Source: Pseudo-nitzschia pungens (lineage: Eukaryota; Bacillariophyta; Bacillariophyceae; Bacillariales; Bacillariaceae). Taken from it: 64,000 nt of DNA. The translations under genes were made by a program, and so were the position numbers. The stretch spans positions 3,720,001 through 3,784,000 of the forward strand of contig CM074759.1 in the NCBI GenBank assembly GCA_037355855.1, given 5' to 3'. A model generated the notes under the pieces. That model saw only the letters and a program-made list of their open reading frames with translations, did no database searches and had not been told where the DNA came from. This document shows, in pieces, positions 51,421-61,438 of this stretch. Every line of letters begins with the position of its first letter. Within the stretch, counting starts at the first letter, position 1.

Positions 51421-52027
51421 AGGCCTGCTGGTATTTAAGTGTTCTCACTTAGAGCCCTGTTTCCAAGCTACTACGGAAGCTCAAGTTCAAGTTCAAACAG
51501 AAGGCCAGCTGTTACAAATTCGAATTTGGTAGTAGGCTCCACCGCCTCTATGTGTTATACCTAGGTACCAGCAGGTACTGGTATGAGCATTACCTGGGAA
51601 ATTTTGCTCGTGTTCTTTTGGTAAGGAATGTGTTTGGGGCACTCGCATTACTGATGCTGCAATACAGCATGCTGAGACCAGTTTCGCTTGCGTCAGCTGA
51701 CCACTTGCATTACTGATACTATGTATCTGAGGAAGGGTTTTGCTTGTGTCAGCTGACCACTCCAAGCATCACTGATGCTGTACAGCGGCATTCAAGGGAC
51801 AGTTTTGCTTGTGTTTTCCCTTTCACGTTCTTGTTACCCCGTCTCCTGTACGCTTTGCAACAGCTGTGTCTGTTGTGCTCTGGACTGGTTCGTTTTTTTC
51901 CTGTTTCTTACCAAGGTTCGTTTGCAAAATAGCCGTCTTTACAACCTGGGGCCTATTCCCCATGGTTGAGGTGGCGCATCATTCTACAACTTGGGGCCTA
52001 ACCTCTCTTCGATTGAGGCGACGATAA

Positions 52028-52069
52028 AGTCTGGTTACAGACTGAGTAGCTTTTAACCACCTTCGGTGG
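52028..52069 (+). other. 3' tail stem-loops shared with the LINE
   Basis: AGTCTG-GTTA-CAGACT at 52028-52043 and CCACC-TTC-GGTGG at 52057-52069. LINE copies carry the same first hairpin and ATCACC-AAA/TTT-GGTGAT for the second. In RNA these would be near the 3' end, where a LINE reverse transcriptase binds. Confidence 0.8.
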
Positions 52070-52325
52070 ATTTTCCTACTTAAATAAGTATATTATTATT
52101 ATTGTCCTCAACCTCAACGTTAAAATCATAGAGGTTGAGGACAAGATGTTGAGGACATAATTGTTGAGGACAAGCTGTTCAGGACAAAATCGTTGAGGAC
52201 AGTTTAGAGGACAATGGTTGAGGACACTCTAATTACCGGCGCCCAAATATGGAAATTTTCTCAAAAAAAAAAAAAAATTCCATGATGTTCCAGGACTACT
52301 TGTACATTTCGGTCTACGAGTACGT

Positions 52326-52687
52326 ATTGTAATTTTTGTAGCAAAGTCGTCTAGTAGGAAGTCAAAATTAAAAAAATTCCCCATGACAGCATTCTCGTAC
52401 TCGTACGTGTTAATGACGTGTGAGTTATGATGATTTGTCATTGCGTCCATCACATCATTAGATTGATTCGGTAACTTACTCGCATGTAAAATACGGGACA
52501 TTACCATCTAGTAGACCGATCGTGCCGCAATGAGCTCAAAAGAAGTTTCTCAACCTTTCGAAGTCAGAATTTCCAATCAAACGACATCACTCAAGGGGGA
52601 GCATAATCTTAGTTCTGAGGTTGAAAAACATCATACATCGGTACAACTCAATTCGCCGAACAGTTTCCACCCGCTTTCTGTTGCAAG
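52326..52687. other. Upstream region of the DUF4079 gene
   Basis: No repeat or ORF recognised; presumably promoter and 5' UTR. CACGTGTTAATGACGTGTGA-like words occur near 52400. Confidence 0.35.
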
Positions 52688-54130
52688 ATGAAATTCTCGT
52701 TTCTTCTCATGTTATGCATGTCGGCAGCTGATGCCTTCATTCTTCCAATGAACACCAATAAGGCTTCGGCGATATCCATCCGAGCAACTTCGGATAGCGG
52801 GAAAACTTTTTCTGCACCTACTGGCCATGAAGAGGATTTTGAGCAGAGAAGTGTAGTAGACACACAAGCTTCCACTGCGTTCAATCCATTTCCGGCGGCA
52901 ACAGCAGCCTTCTGCTTGCTAAGCTCAGAGGCAGCGAATGCCGCCGGGCCTGATTGGGGTAAGATGATTTTGGATGAGAAAGTGGAGCGATTGATTTCAG
53001 CAAACGGAATTACTAATGAAACTTGATTGTTCGTGTCGACTTGTGTCGATCGGTGGGGATATTATGTGAATGCTTTCGAACATCATACTTGATTTGTGTA
53101 TAGGACTCTTCGAAGGGAAGACAGGATCGCTCTTGCATCCCGTGATGATGTTCGGAATGCTTGCTTTGAGTGCATCAACGGCCCTCTTGGGATTCGATTG
53201 GCGTCGTCAGAGAACAATTGGCGATGAGATTTCTACATTGAAAAAGTCACTCCCTGATCTTAGTGGGGCCTCATCTGTTTCTGAGGCGCTGGCAGCATGT
53301 CAAGCTGCCGAAGAGGTTGATTCTACACGAGTAGCTCGATTGCAGTCTGCTCTATCAGTAGACTCCCAGATCAAGGAGCTACAAGATGAACGCAAGGCTT
53401 TGGCAGGTGAGTATCTCTTACCGTAATGGACACTATTTCTATCCGTTATGTTCATGTCTGAAACTTGACGAGTTTCTCACGCGAACTTGCGTGCTTGTAA
53501 TGTTTCGAACACAGCGAAAGGCCCGAGAGATAAACATTATGGACAAGGTGCCATGTTGGCATTCTTGGGTACGGTTTTTGCCATTGAGGTAAGAAATCTA
53601 GTTATCGTTTGTTGCTGTCACTGGATGACGAGGTCGAAGTTTTCATGTGCTTGAGTGCTGGCTGCGATCTAACGAAAAAACATTCCTCGATCTGATTTGA
53701 AGGGCCCACTGAATACATACGCGAGAGCAGGAAAACTCTTTCCTGGTCCGCATCTCTACGCTGGTGCTGGACTGGTGTGTCTCTGGGCGTTAGCTGGTAC
53801 GTGATAAAAGTTTCGAGTGCAAATTGGAGGTTCTGCCTTCCAGCCAGCCTTTGATGAAAAAATTCGTTCTAATCTCTATCGTTTGATGTTGATCACCCAG
53901 TGGCTTGTGTCCCACAAATGCAGAAAGGAAACGAAGTGGCTCGTACGGTTCACATTGGTAAGTGTTAATTGGCTATACGTTCTCCGAATACCGTCGTATT
54001 TTCTCAGCTTGCTTATCACACGCTTCCAATCACAGGGGCCAATATTGGTGGAATCGGCATGTTTCTATGGCAATTGCAATCTGGCATTCCTATCTTGCTG
54101 AAGGTGTGGGAAAAGACAAGCTGGCCTTAA
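52688..54130 (+). CDS. DUF4079-family plastid membrane protein, six exons
   Basis: Exons 52688-52958, 53104-53406, 53515-53588, 53703-53796, 53901-53957 and 54036-54130; five GT-AG introns of 78-145 bp. The phases agree and give 297 codons plus stop. The N-terminus is a signal peptide (MKFSFLLMLCMSAADAF) with Phe after Ala, like the diatom ASAF plastid-import motif, then a Ser/Thr/Ala-rich transit region. The mature part starts DWGLFEGKTGSLLHPVMMFG and has about four hydrophobic segments with family-typical words KHYGQGAMLAFLGTVFA, RAGKLFPGPHLYAG and VPQMQKGNEVARTVHIG. The family is found in cyanobacteria and plastids; its biochemical role is not established. Predicted site: plastid membrane, probably thylakoid or envelope. 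Reading through intron 1 gives an early stop. Confidence 0.9.
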
Positions 54131-54600
54131 ATGGATCGTTCCTGTGTTAAACGGAGGGAAAACATCATAATTGCTCTTTAGTAGTAGTAGAGAGAATCAT
54201 ATTTCGAAGCGCTGCCACTCTCGATCAACAGAATTGACGCCAATTTGTTGTCGGTCCTCGCGATTCTACCTTCTAGTACTTCTGATGAAAAATTAGTCTT
54301 GTTGCCTCGGTGTATACATGATAGGAGAACAAAACTTTCATGTTGTACTACTGGTTTTATAGATGGTCATTCTTGTTGTGTGTGTTGTATGAAGGTTGCA
54401 GAGGTATGATCAATCCATCTTGATACCACAAGATCAAAACATCATGGTGACAACAGTCAACGCAAAGGTTGCTTCAACTTGAGTAAAAAAATGCACTACC
54501 AGTAGCAGTAAGAATACTAAATTATATTATAATACTACTATATGACTAATGTGTTGCTACACAAACCTGATGCTGCTGTTGTTTTTTTTTCTGCTGATGC
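54131..54600. other. Downstream region of the DUF4079 gene
   Basis: 3' UTR and intergenic sequence; no further gene or repeat seen. Confidence 0.4.
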
Positions 54601-54639
54601 CACTCCATTTAGTGCTTATCTTTTTTTGATGACATGACA

Positions 54640-55378
54640 ACATCCCAGGCAGTGGTCCACCAGAACTTCTTTTGTCATCACAAACAGCAAAGGTGACTGG
54701 AGATGTTGCTCAAACAATTACAGAGATGAAGAAGGGAGACATTATTTGGTGTGCTGAGGGCAATAAGTCCAATCTGACCCAAGGAGTGGCAACAGGTTGC
54801 TTGCCATACCCCGGGTTCAGAATAGTAGTGATATGCAAACTGTGAGAGCTATTGATTAGTCTATCGTTACTGATTCCAGCAGTCTCCTGTAATCAGCAAT
54901 AAGGAGACTTGCTAATAGTATTCCAATCCCAAGTGGACTTGTGACTGTATTCTGGTGCACAGCATGTTGCTGACAGACATGCAGAAAAATATCCTGAAAT
55001 AGATGTCAAATGGGTCCAGAGCAAAAAATCTACTTGCAATAAGAAACAAGTCCCTACCCGTAAACCATCATGTCCATAGGAAGTTAAAGAAGCAAAGTAT
55101 ATCAAGTACCTGATCGGTCTTGGAGAAGACTTATTCAATCTGGAAGAAGACAGAGGAAGAGGGGTTTTTCCTAGTGTGTCATCTGCTACTCTCCTGGATG
55201 CAGGAAGTAATAGTATTACTAGTACTGCTCTGGCGCAAGAACAGGAACCTCCCACAAGTACTATCACCACTCAAAAATTTGCTGATGGTGTTCCTCTTGG
55301 TCAACCTTCCCAACCAACAATTAGTTGCTGGCAGCCACGTCAACAGATGAAGGAAAGGAAGAAGTGGAGGGGGAACTG
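54640..55378 (+). pseudogene. Unrecognised ORF, split by a solo LTR
   Basis: The left part encodes VTGDVAQTITEMKKGDIIWCAEGNKSNLT. The right part, after the LTR, encodes KEWQQ-less VADRHAEKYPEIDVKWVQSKKS and, after a stop near 55078, a tail through GEDLFNLEEDRGRGVFPSVS to 55378. One base appears lost just before the LTR. The Trp/Lys pattern is reminiscent of SANT/Myb-like accessory proteins of Harbinger transposons, and a Harbinger transposase fragment lies 1.2 kb away, but I cannot confirm this. Confidence 0.4.
54802..54964 (+). repeat. Solo G2-type LTR, diverged
   Basis: 163 bp starting TGCCATACCCCGGGT and ending GGTGCACAGCA, related to the 189-bp G2 LTRs (shared AGAATAGTAGTGATATGCAAA, CTATTGATTAGTCTAT), with a different middle. 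GTTGCT occurs on both sides, with one extra T at the right junction, consistent with a short target duplication. Confidence 0.75.
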
Positions 55379-55644
55379 ACCAATGCAGTTCCTGTTGTTG
55401 AAGGTGGTGCTACAAGAAATGAATCTCCTAATTTTAATAATTTTGGAAAGAGACTGTATAGATGATCACCAACAGGTCCACCAGAGACTTCCTTCAAGCT
55501 CTGAAAACTCTTTAGAAATGATGACAAGAGCACACATGCATCTGGAGCAGTCGGAAATAGAAAAATGTATGCACGGCGCGATAGGTTCAGTTTTTCAAAA
55601 TTATATTGTAAACTTACCATGCATATCCTGCACGTACATCTAGG

Positions 55645-56642
55645 TGTAATCTAAAAAATATTAGAGGACTAACATACATACATGAAAAAGAATCTCCACA
55701 ACTCAAAATTATGTGCGTAATTAATGATTAATTACGTAAAATATTACACACGATTGCAGTTAATTACGCGTGATTGCAGTTAATTACACAAGGAAAAGCG
55801 CATGTGGTCACAAGATCATTACCAAGTACTTAAATAAGGACGAAAATAGACACTCTTAAGATGGGCTATCAGCGTCACTTAGAGGGGCAGTCCAGTCCTG
55901 TCCCCTACCTTTTGATACTGGATCCTATCCCACTATCTTCCCATCTCATCTTCTCTCAAGTCCCTATTTTGTGGGACTTGTTTCTTTGTCTCTTTCCCTG
56001 TCTGATGTTCAAGCTTTGTTTGAAAAATTTGTCGTTCTACCACTTGGGGTCCTGACTCTCTGATGGAGGCGACGCTAAAGTCTGGTTACAGACTGAGTAA
56101 TTTAGTTTCACCTTTGGTGATTAAAGTTATTTAAATACGTATATTATTATTTTTATTATCACTTAGAGGGGCAGTCCCACTGAAAGGGGATATCAGGGCC
56201 ACTGAAGGGGCTATAAGCATCACTTAAAGGACCAGTACCATCTAAATGGGCTATAAGTGCCACTCAAAAAGGCTATAAGCATCACTTGGGGGAGCAGCGC
56301 CATTGAAAGGGGCTATGAGCATCATGCAATGTTTTGGCTTTATTAAGTAGCCTATGTGCTTAATTAATAGGCTTATTTTCATAATTAATTGGCTTCTTTG
56401 CATAATTAATCCACGTATTTGCATAATTGATTGCGTAATTAATTTTTATAACACGCATAATTAATTTAATTATGCAAAAAACAGCATTAATTACACGCCT
56501 AATAAAAATCAAGTACACATTGAATAAGAAATGCTTTTTAGTTTCCTGGAGCCCCCTTTGAATTTTAAATTGTGGAGATTCTTTTTCATGTACTGTACTT
56601 GTATTTTACTTGTATGTTACTTGTATAATATTTAGATCACAC
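55645..56642. mobile_element. TIR element containing satellite repeats and a LINE fragment
   Basis: The ends are inverted relatives over about 70 bp: left GTGTAATCTAAAAAATATTA ... CATGAAAAAGAATCTCCACA, right the complement (56565-56642). The interior has TAATTA-rich arms (55713-55795 and 56350-56510) and a ~40-bp satellite of GGGGCTATAAGCATCACTT (55861-56325). No ORF. Confidence 0.65.
55894..56158 (+). mobile_element. 265-bp LINE 3' fragment
   Basis: A short 5'-truncated LINE copy consisting of the 3' UTR hairpins and a tail ending ATTATTATTTTTATTA. It is bounded by the perfect 19-bp duplication TCACTTAGAGGGGCAGTCC (55875-55893 and 56159-56177), which belongs to the satellite. Confidence 0.93.
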
Positions 56643-57182
56643 ATTGATATATATGTAGGATATGTAAGTTAAGTTCATATCATTTTTGAAAAACAAACTT
56701 TTTCTATTTCTGACCACTCCAGAACAAGCTCCAAGAGGATCCAAGAGGATGCCAAGAAAGAGGCAAGGGCTGATAGAGAACATGCAAAAATCAAAGCAAA
56801 GCTGCACTGCTTCTGGTGTCAATGGATCATTCTGTCCATTTTTGATGAGATGGTCTTTAACAGCTACAAAAGTTGAGTCAGCAACAATTTTCCCATCAGT
56901 ATTGTTGTAAACCTTCTCCATTTTGTCATATATGCCATAATCAGCTATTGTACTATCATGCCAAGAACCAGGACAGGGTAATTGTACAAGCCCAGATCCT
57001 TCAATCTGGACAAAAACCAATACAAGAATAAACAAAGGCTCCATTAGTCCATCCATTATCTTGGAACCAGTTCTGTGTAATCCAATTTGAAGATTCTGTA
57101 GACAAAGTTTCAATCCATCACAAGCATCCCATGCTCTCCTGTGCTGTCCTAGGATTGGGTACTTTGCACCAATTGCCACCAC
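56637..57182 (-). pseudogene. PIF/Harbinger transposase fragment
   Basis: A 181-codon frame with the DDE_Tnp_4/HARBI1-like block CPGSWHDSTIADYGIYDKM, holding one catalytic Asp, and GGKIVADS-like KIVADSTF further on. The region resembles the middle of a Harbinger nuclease. The N-terminal part is cut off by the LTR at 57202 and the C-terminal end degenerates into non-family sequence (NDMNLTYISYIYINV), so it is a remnant. Confidence 0.72.
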
Positions 57183-57201
57183 ATATCAATCAACTTCCTC
57201 T

Positions 57202-57533
57202 TGTGACACGGTAGCGTAGCTAAGGTCACAAATGAATAATTAACCGAATCCCACATGTATATCAAATATACAAACCTAAGGTGATGGATACATATTATAT
57301 GTCTCCCGTGTAATTAAGTTGAGTCCCAGAAAGGAATATATGCCTAATCGTGGGAGCTGACAATGGAACAACGTTTATGGCAGAGCATGCCAAATTTGGT
57401 ATATATACCAAGCATGCTTGCAAGCTGAAATCTTTATATGTCTCATCTCTCAATTCTTGTAACATAATCTCGCAAAGTATCTAAACACACAATATTTTAT
57501 ACTTCTCTGAAATTTCAACCTTAACGTGTAACA
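57202..57533 (+). repeat. G1 5' LTR
   Basis: A 332-bp LTR, TGTGACACGG...GTGTAACA. The palindrome ACAGTAATTACTGT (57533-57546) follows directly; the second palindrome is decayed (TCAGCACTGA). The leader is interrupted at 57643 by another element. Confidence 0.88.
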
Positions 57534-57642
57534 CAGTAATTACTGTTTATCTTTAAGTAGAAAGACAGTAGAAATCAGCACTGAATTCAAACCCCTAGTC
57601 CAAATACCAACAGCCTCAACAACAGAGGCAACTTGTATCTCC

Positions 57643-58175
57643 TGTAACACTCTAGGGTAGAATTAGATGGAGTGGTACGCGATAGAAGTATTTTAAAGAA
57701 TAATAATTATAAAATTGTGAATGGTTGAATACTTTATGAGATGGGAATAATAATAATAATAATAATATACGTATTTAAATAACTTTAATCACCAAAGGTG
57801 ATACTAAATTAGATGATAAACAGTAGTACTTACTGTGTTACACGTTAAGGTAGAAATACACGATAAGAGTATTATTTTAAAGATGAAAGGTTAATAAATT
57901 GTGTTATGAAAGAGAATGGTTGAATACTTTATGAGATGGGAATGATTTCTTGAGTATGGGATGAATGAGCGATCGTACAATAATAATGTTCGGGGGGCAT
58001 AATATCAATAATCAGCGAGTCACGAGAATCTTTGTTTATCTTGATATTTGACAGTGTCTGTTGTATGTGTATAAATACTGAATATACATACATGTATACC
58101 ATATATATTGGAGTACATGCGGGATTCAATAATCATTTAGAGCCTTTCGTAGTAAGGCTACGCCAGCATGTTACA
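57643..58175 (-). mobile_element. Collapsed G1 element with a LINE tail inside
   Basis: 533 bp flanked by TCTCC duplications (57638-57642 and 58176-58180). It contains a partial 3' LTR (57643-57747), a 64-bp LINE 3' end (57748-57811), ~24 bp of G1 leader, and a full 5' LTR (57836-58175), all minus orientation. It lies in the leader of the element starting at 57202. Confidence 0.82.
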
Positions 58176-58211
58176 TCTCCAACAAGCAATATCACCCTGA
58201 TTAACTCAACC

Positions 58212-58429
58212 ATGGCAGGCCTGTACAGAGATCCTCCTATTGCTTACAAGATCTCCTTCAATCAAGCCAAACCCAAGCTTTTTACCCTCTACAATGTCGA
58301 CGCAAATGGGCAACACCGACAGTATGAAGGTACCTCTGTTTACAGAGAAAGGAGGTCTCGAAGAACTGCTCTTTGTAGAAGAGTCTTTCAGGAATGCAGC
58401 CAAGCTATTACAGTTCCCAGTCACCAAGT
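58212..58429 (+). pseudogene. G1 gag start, cut off
   Basis: MAGLYRDPPIAYKISF and following codons of gag belonging to the LTR at 57202. A frameshift occurs near 58280 and the gene stops at the LTR of the next element at 58430. Confidence 0.75.
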
Positions 58430-58755
58430 TGTGACATGGTAGCGTAGCTACCATATCACGAATGAATAATTAACCGAATCCCACATGGAAATCAAATATA
58501 AGATAAATCTTCAGTGATGGATACATTTTATGTGTGTCCTAATTAATATGGTCGAGTCCCAGAAGATGATTTATGCCTAATTGTGGGAACCGACAATGAG
58601 ACAATATTTATGGCAGAGCATGCCAAAATGTGGGTATGCTCGCAACCTCAAATTTTATATGTTTACATTCTCAATTTACATAATGATTGCTCGTAAAGTA
58701 TCTAAACATTCACAATTTTCATACCACTCTGGAATTTCTACCTTAACGTGTAACA
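58430..58755 (+). repeat. G1 5' LTR of the rightmost element
   Basis: A 326-bp LTR, TGTGACATGG...GTGTAACA, inserted in the gag at 58212. The palindrome ACAGTAATTACTGT follows at 58755-58768; the second one reads TCAGTACTGA. Confidence 0.88.
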
Positions 58756-58890
58756 CAGTAATTACTGTTTATCTTTAAGTATAAAGGCAGTAACAATCAG
58801 TACTGAAAACCAAACCCTTCTAAAACACTATCAGCCTCAACAAGAGAGGCAACTTGTATCCTCAACAAGCAAAAAGGAACTAACTCAACA

Positions 58891-59905
58891 ATGGCAGGTC
58901 TATACAGAGACCCACCAATCGCGTACAAGAGCTTGTTCGACCGACCAAGCCTAAGCTCTTTACCCTCTACAACACCGATGCCGACGGCAACACTGACAGC
59001 ATCAAAGTTCCCCTGTTTACAGAGAAAGGCGGTCTGGAAAAACTACTATTTGTGGAGGAATCATCATACAACTTCCAATTAACAAGCACCTCACCCAATT
59101 CAGTCAATGCCTCACAACAGATGCACAGAGCAAGTGGAACAACATGATCCAAGACCCAATCGATCCAGACAACCTCCAATATGAAGAAGAAGAAATTGGA
59201 GGATATGAACAAGCAATCCTTGATTTTACCAAGTTCTACTGTAATGCCCGGGACACCAGAGACATCATGCACACCTACTTACAAAGCAACGACTGTCAAA
59301 AGACACCAGCAATGACTTGCAAACAACACGCTGGTGATCGTATCACTATCTTAATGAAATACATAACAAAACTAGAAGGGAGTAGTGCTCCTCTATCCAG
59401 AGTGGAAAAGCTCACTATTCTACTACTCTCCTTTCCATCAACATGGATCGAACACTACGGCATGATTCACAATGGAATACATGAAGATACCACTGTACAG
59501 TTCATTGTCGATGACATGAGCTTCCACGAGTGTCAAGCTAACAAGAAAAGCAACAAGAATAACAAGAACCAAACCAAGCGTTCGAACAATAATTCCAGCA
59601 ACAACAACAACCGAAAATGTGGACCAAACTCAAACAATAAGAGCAATAACAACAAGAAGAAATCCAACCCTTGCAGGATTCCTGGACACAACCACGATTC
59701 GTCCAAATGCCCCAAGAACAAGTTCTCCAAGAACTACAATAAAAGCCACACAAAAACAGAGACCTTCCACACCGAAGCTCACCTTGTCCCCGGCAGCAAT
59801 GAATCCTTCCAGGCCCACATGAAAGCAGCAATGGAATCGTACCATTCAGACCATGGTGGCCGTACTGAAAGAAACATCGATGGGGAACTCATGTGGCTCC
59901 CCTGA
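58891..59905 (+). pseudogene. G1 gag of the rightmost element
   Basis: Starts MAGLYRDPPIAYKSLF. A one-base loss near 58940 shifts the frame and a short deletion follows the LEELLFVEE region. From 59144 the frame is open to the end, with an Asn/Lys-rich stretch and the knuckle CRIPGHNHDSSKC. It ends DGELMWLP-TGA at 59903-59905, after which the same frame continues into the pol linker. Confidence 0.82.
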
Positions 59906-61132
59906 CTCCAAGGCTCCAAGCCTATCACAAAGAAGACCCCGGCTTCACCAAAACCAGCAATCACCTTGCCTCCAGCTCCCCGGAAACTGGATGCCAGCAC
60001 AACCCTGCTGTCTGGGACAACGCATGGAGGAGATCTCCCAGAAAAAGAGGGGAAGGAACCTACAGGATGGAGTATTCCTGTTGAGCGCTCAGCAAAGCCT
60101 GCAATCGCAGCGCAACAACAAAAACAGTTCGATTCTCCACGAAGAGCAATCCAAACATGGATCTGAATTGAACACCGAATCGATCCAAGGGTACAGACGC
60201 ATCATTGATTCACTCAATCAACCAGACAGCAGCAACAAATGGACCAACCTTGTCCCTGGGAAGAAATTGGTCTACCAGTACAGCAAAAATCTCTATTGCA
60301 ATCCCGGAAACTCCAAAGACTACACCAAAGGAGGTGCGCTGGAGCAAAATTATTTGAAACTGCTGTCAACTGCTGCAAATACAGCAGAACAGGCATCGAA
60401 TAAGAGCACCATGGCTCCTATTCTTCTAACCAACATACAGTACATACAAGGCATCCCTCTTAAAGCAAGACCACTACTAGCACTACTAGATAGTGGATCC
60501 TCCAGAACACTAATCAATAAAAGAGCACTACCATTTGGCACAATACCAATCAGAAGCAAGCATCAAGTCCTAACTACCACAGCAAATGGTAGCTTCGATA
60601 CTACAGAATATGTCATCATGAAGAACATAAAATTACAAGAGTTTGGCAACTACACCATCGACTGACAAGAGGCAAGGCTCTTCCATTCCCCCGACAGCAA
60701 ATATGATCTAATATTAGGCAGAGATTTCCTCCACCTAGCAAAGATCAATCTCCTATTCAAAGAAGGAGCAGTTCAGTGGATGAACAGAACCATTCCTATG
60801 AAAGACACCTCCTTATACCATGCAACAAACCACACCATGCTCATGGAAGAACTAGAAGACGTAGAACTCTTTGCTGATGATCCCTCCTTTGCCAATCCAT
60901 ACAAGTCCAAAGTGATCCTAGACAGAGCTTACCAAGAAACAGATCCATCAACAGTTGCACAGCAACAGTCACACATGTCCAGAACAGAGCAACAGCAGTT
61001 CCAAGCAATACTGAACAAGTATCCGAACGTCTTCAATGGAGAATTAGGGAAATATCCACACAAGAAGATCTCTCTAAGACTCAAGCCCGGATCCAAGCCC
61101 ATACACAAGAAGCCTTACCCAGTTGCATACAA
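59906..61132 (+). pseudogene. G1 pol start (linker, protease), cut by a LINE
   Basis: In frame after the gag TGA: linker (APRKLDASTTLLSGT, DLPEKEGKEPTG), a frameshift near 60140, then protease (LLALLDSGSSRTLINKRALP). CGA has become TGA at 60663-60665 (NYTID-stop). The frame resumes at 60780 and reaches KPIHKKPYPVAY, where the LINE begins. The RT would lie beyond the window. Confidence 0.85.
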
Positions 61133-61438
61133 TATATAATATACGTATTTAAATAACTTTAATCACCAAAGGTGATACTGAATTACTCAGTCTGTGACCA
61201 GACTTTAACGTCGCCTCCATCAGAGAGTCAGGACCCCAAGTGGTAGAACGACAAATTTTCAAACAAACCTTGAACATCAGACAGGGAAAGAGACAAAATA
61301 AGTCCCACAAAATAGAGACTTGAGAGAAAGTGAGATGGGAAGGAAGATAGTGGGAGAAAACCCAGTATCAAAAGGTATGGGACATGATGAGAAGCAGGAA
61401 CAGAGTACAAAAAACCAAGGTACAAAGTGGAATCAACC

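Larger units (their letters stand above)
50023..52101 (+). mobile_element. LINE-tailed non-autonomous element, copy 2
   Basis: A 2079-bp plus-orientation copy of the element at 44300-46265, bounded by TTGTCCTCAACCTCAACGT (50004-50022 and 52102-52120, 19 bp). Layout: a ~480-bp unique 5' region, six 150-bp tandem units plus a partial, a second tier of ~75-bp repeats (GCATTACTGATGCT with GTGTCAGCTGACCACT, about 51640-51790), a segment shared with the LINE 3' UTR, two hairpins, and an (ATT)n tail. Small ORFs inside the repeats just mirror the repeat and are not conserved in frame. Confidence 0.92.
49745..52325. mobile_element. Foldback element with GTCCTCAAC subrepeats, split by copy 2
   Basis: The left arm (49745-50022) and right arm (52102-52325) are inverted relatives. 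Shared blocks, read inwards, are CCAGGAACAT(T/C)ATGGAA, GAAAATTTCCATA and a series of TGTCCTCAAC words including CGATTTTGTCCTGAACAGCT. The TGTCCTCAAC word occurs at least four times in each arm. The LINE-tailed element inserted near the centre. No ORF is present. Confidence 0.72.

Noticed and set aside
55176..55379. Independent small gene at 55176-55379
   Set aside because: It is continuous with the broken ORF described at 54640-55378 and has no features of its own.
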